Assembly: GCF_000372725.1 (NCBI RefSeq)
Contig: NW_005198244.1
Span: 1,305,841 to 1,369,840 of the forward strand
Direction: 5' to 3'
From: Emiliania huxleyi CCMP1516
Taxonomy: Eukaryota; Haptophyta; Isochrysidales; Noelaerhabdaceae
DNA: 64,000 bases
The position numbers were made by a program, and so were the translations under genes. The notes below the pieces were generated by a model. That model was given only the letters and a program-made list of their open reading frames with translations, was not told where the DNA came from and searched no databases. Below, in pieces: positions 63,163 through 64,000 of this stretch (its first letter is position 1; every line of letters starts with the position of its first letter).

Positions 63163-64000
63163 ATGGGCGAGCGCAAGGTGCTGAATAAGTACTTCCCGCC
63201 CGACTTTGACCCCTCCAAGATCCCGCGCACCAAGAAGGCGGATCTCAACCCAAACTTTGTCGTGCGGATGATGCTTCCGATGAGCGTGCGCTGCATGACG
63301 TGTGGCGAGTACATGTACAAAGGGAAGAAGTTCAACTCGCGCAAGGAGGACGTGGAGGGGCCCGAGGGCGAGTACCTCGGCATCAAGATCTTCCGCTTCT
63401 ACTTCAAGCGCGCCGCACACTCTGTCTTCCTCCGCTCTCGCCACGCAGACTCACCCATACTCACACCCGCGCTCACGCTCACGCTCACGCTCACGCGCAT
63501 GCACGAGCACGAGCACGCACCACCGCGGGCACACGCGTCGCTGCGCAAGGGCTGCTCACGCCCGCGACGCGTCCCGTTCACCCGCCGCCGCCGCCGCGCT
63601 CAGGTGCATCACCTGCTCGGCCGAGTTCACGATCAAGACGGACCCAAAGAACATGGACTACGCGGTGGAGGGGGGCGCCAAGGCCAACTTCGTCCCGTAT
63701 AAGGACGAGGAGAAGCAGCGGCAGGAGCAGCTCGACGCGCGAGAGGCGCGGGACACTTCCGAGACACCTCCAGCCCTCTCTCCCATCCGGCACCGCTTTG
63801 CGCTGGGCGCACGGATGAGACGCCGCTCGCACCTCTCCTCAGGCGAGCGAGAAGGACGACACGATGGCGCAGGTGCCTCCCCAGAAGATTCCGCCACCGC
63901 CGTGAGCTGCCACCCCGCCCACCCGCCCCCCCCCCCCCCCTTCCGCGCGCAGCTCGAAAACAAGACCAAGGACTCCAAGATGGAGATGGACATCCTCGAC
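63163..64000 (+). CDS. YJU2: Splicing factor YJU2/CCDC94 (CWC16 family), partial at the window edge
   Basis: YJU2 acts at the first catalytic step of the spliceosome. Exons seen: 63163-63407, 63604-63736, 63843-63872 and 63953 to the edge. The protein starts [20 protein letters not shown], followed by [42 protein letters not shown] and [20 protein letters not shown]. CxxC pairs in RCMTCGEY and CITCSAEF form the family zinc site. Exon 4 encodes [16 protein letters not shown], as in the conserved LENRTKDSKLEM block, and runs out of the window. The first two introns are GC-AG; the first contains GCTCACGCTCAC repeats. The start is clear from homology of the first residues. Confidence 0.92.

Overview
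The window looks like nuclear DNA of a GC-rich, photosynthetic protist with a red-lineage secondary plastid. A haptophyte (Emiliania/Isochrysis type) is the best guess; a pelagophyte is possible. The grounds are: spliced genes with short introns (about 40-300 bp), very many introns that start GC instead of GT, a phosphoribulokinase with a plastid-type leader, eukaryotic genes such as YJU2, RPL35, CNNM and tubulin-tyrosine-ligase, and long simple-sequence tracts. No species can be fixed from sequence alone. There is one 100-N assembly gap (12472-12571).

Layout. 1-2.2 kb: remnant of a Ty1/copia-type element on the minus strand. 3-7.2 kb: a small probable plastid protein, a DPY-30-domain protein (minus) and phosphoribulokinase. 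7.5-11.2 kb: repeats, a TTAA-flanked piggyBac-like short element and homopolymer-rich DNA. 11.3-15.7 kb (minus): a PAN-like/proline-rich/pentapeptide-repeat protein, then a partly duplicated two-TM protein gene. 15.8-22.6 kb (plus): an AP2+SANT transcription factor and a ubiquitin-binding calpain. 23.3-29.4 kb: glutathione S-transferase (minus), a coiled-coil protein, a reverse-transcriptase fragment with hairpins, and a CNNM-type metal transporter. 29.6-33 kb: two minus-strand genes of unknown function around a 124-bp GA tract. 33-40.6 kb (plus): a mitochondrial PDK/BCKDK-type kinase, an intronless GH3 glycosidase and a TTL-family ligase. 41-45 kb: a PPPDE/DeSI-like protein, a BTB protein (minus) and a LON-domain protein. 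45.3-50.1 kb: a cytochrome P450 fused to its P450 reductase. 51-55 kb: an FSH-type serine hydrolase, a small coiled-coil/TM protein and ribosomal protein L35. 55.4-59 kb (minus): a receptor kinase with a Venus-flytrap ligand-binding domain. 59.5-64 kb: an RBR-type zinc-finger protein, a zinc-knuckle protein, an inverted-repeat-bounded element and YJU2, which runs off the edge.

The most striking signal is not one gene but the introns. In many genes the first bases of the intron repeat the first bases of the exon that follows it, up to about 20 nt in the TTL gene, and some introns carry short tandem repeats, one of them telomere-like. This is what intron birth by local tandem duplication would leave behind, and it could explain why so many donors are GC: they are former exon starts. 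The genes otherwise look like independent housekeeping, plastid and signalling functions, not an operon or cluster.
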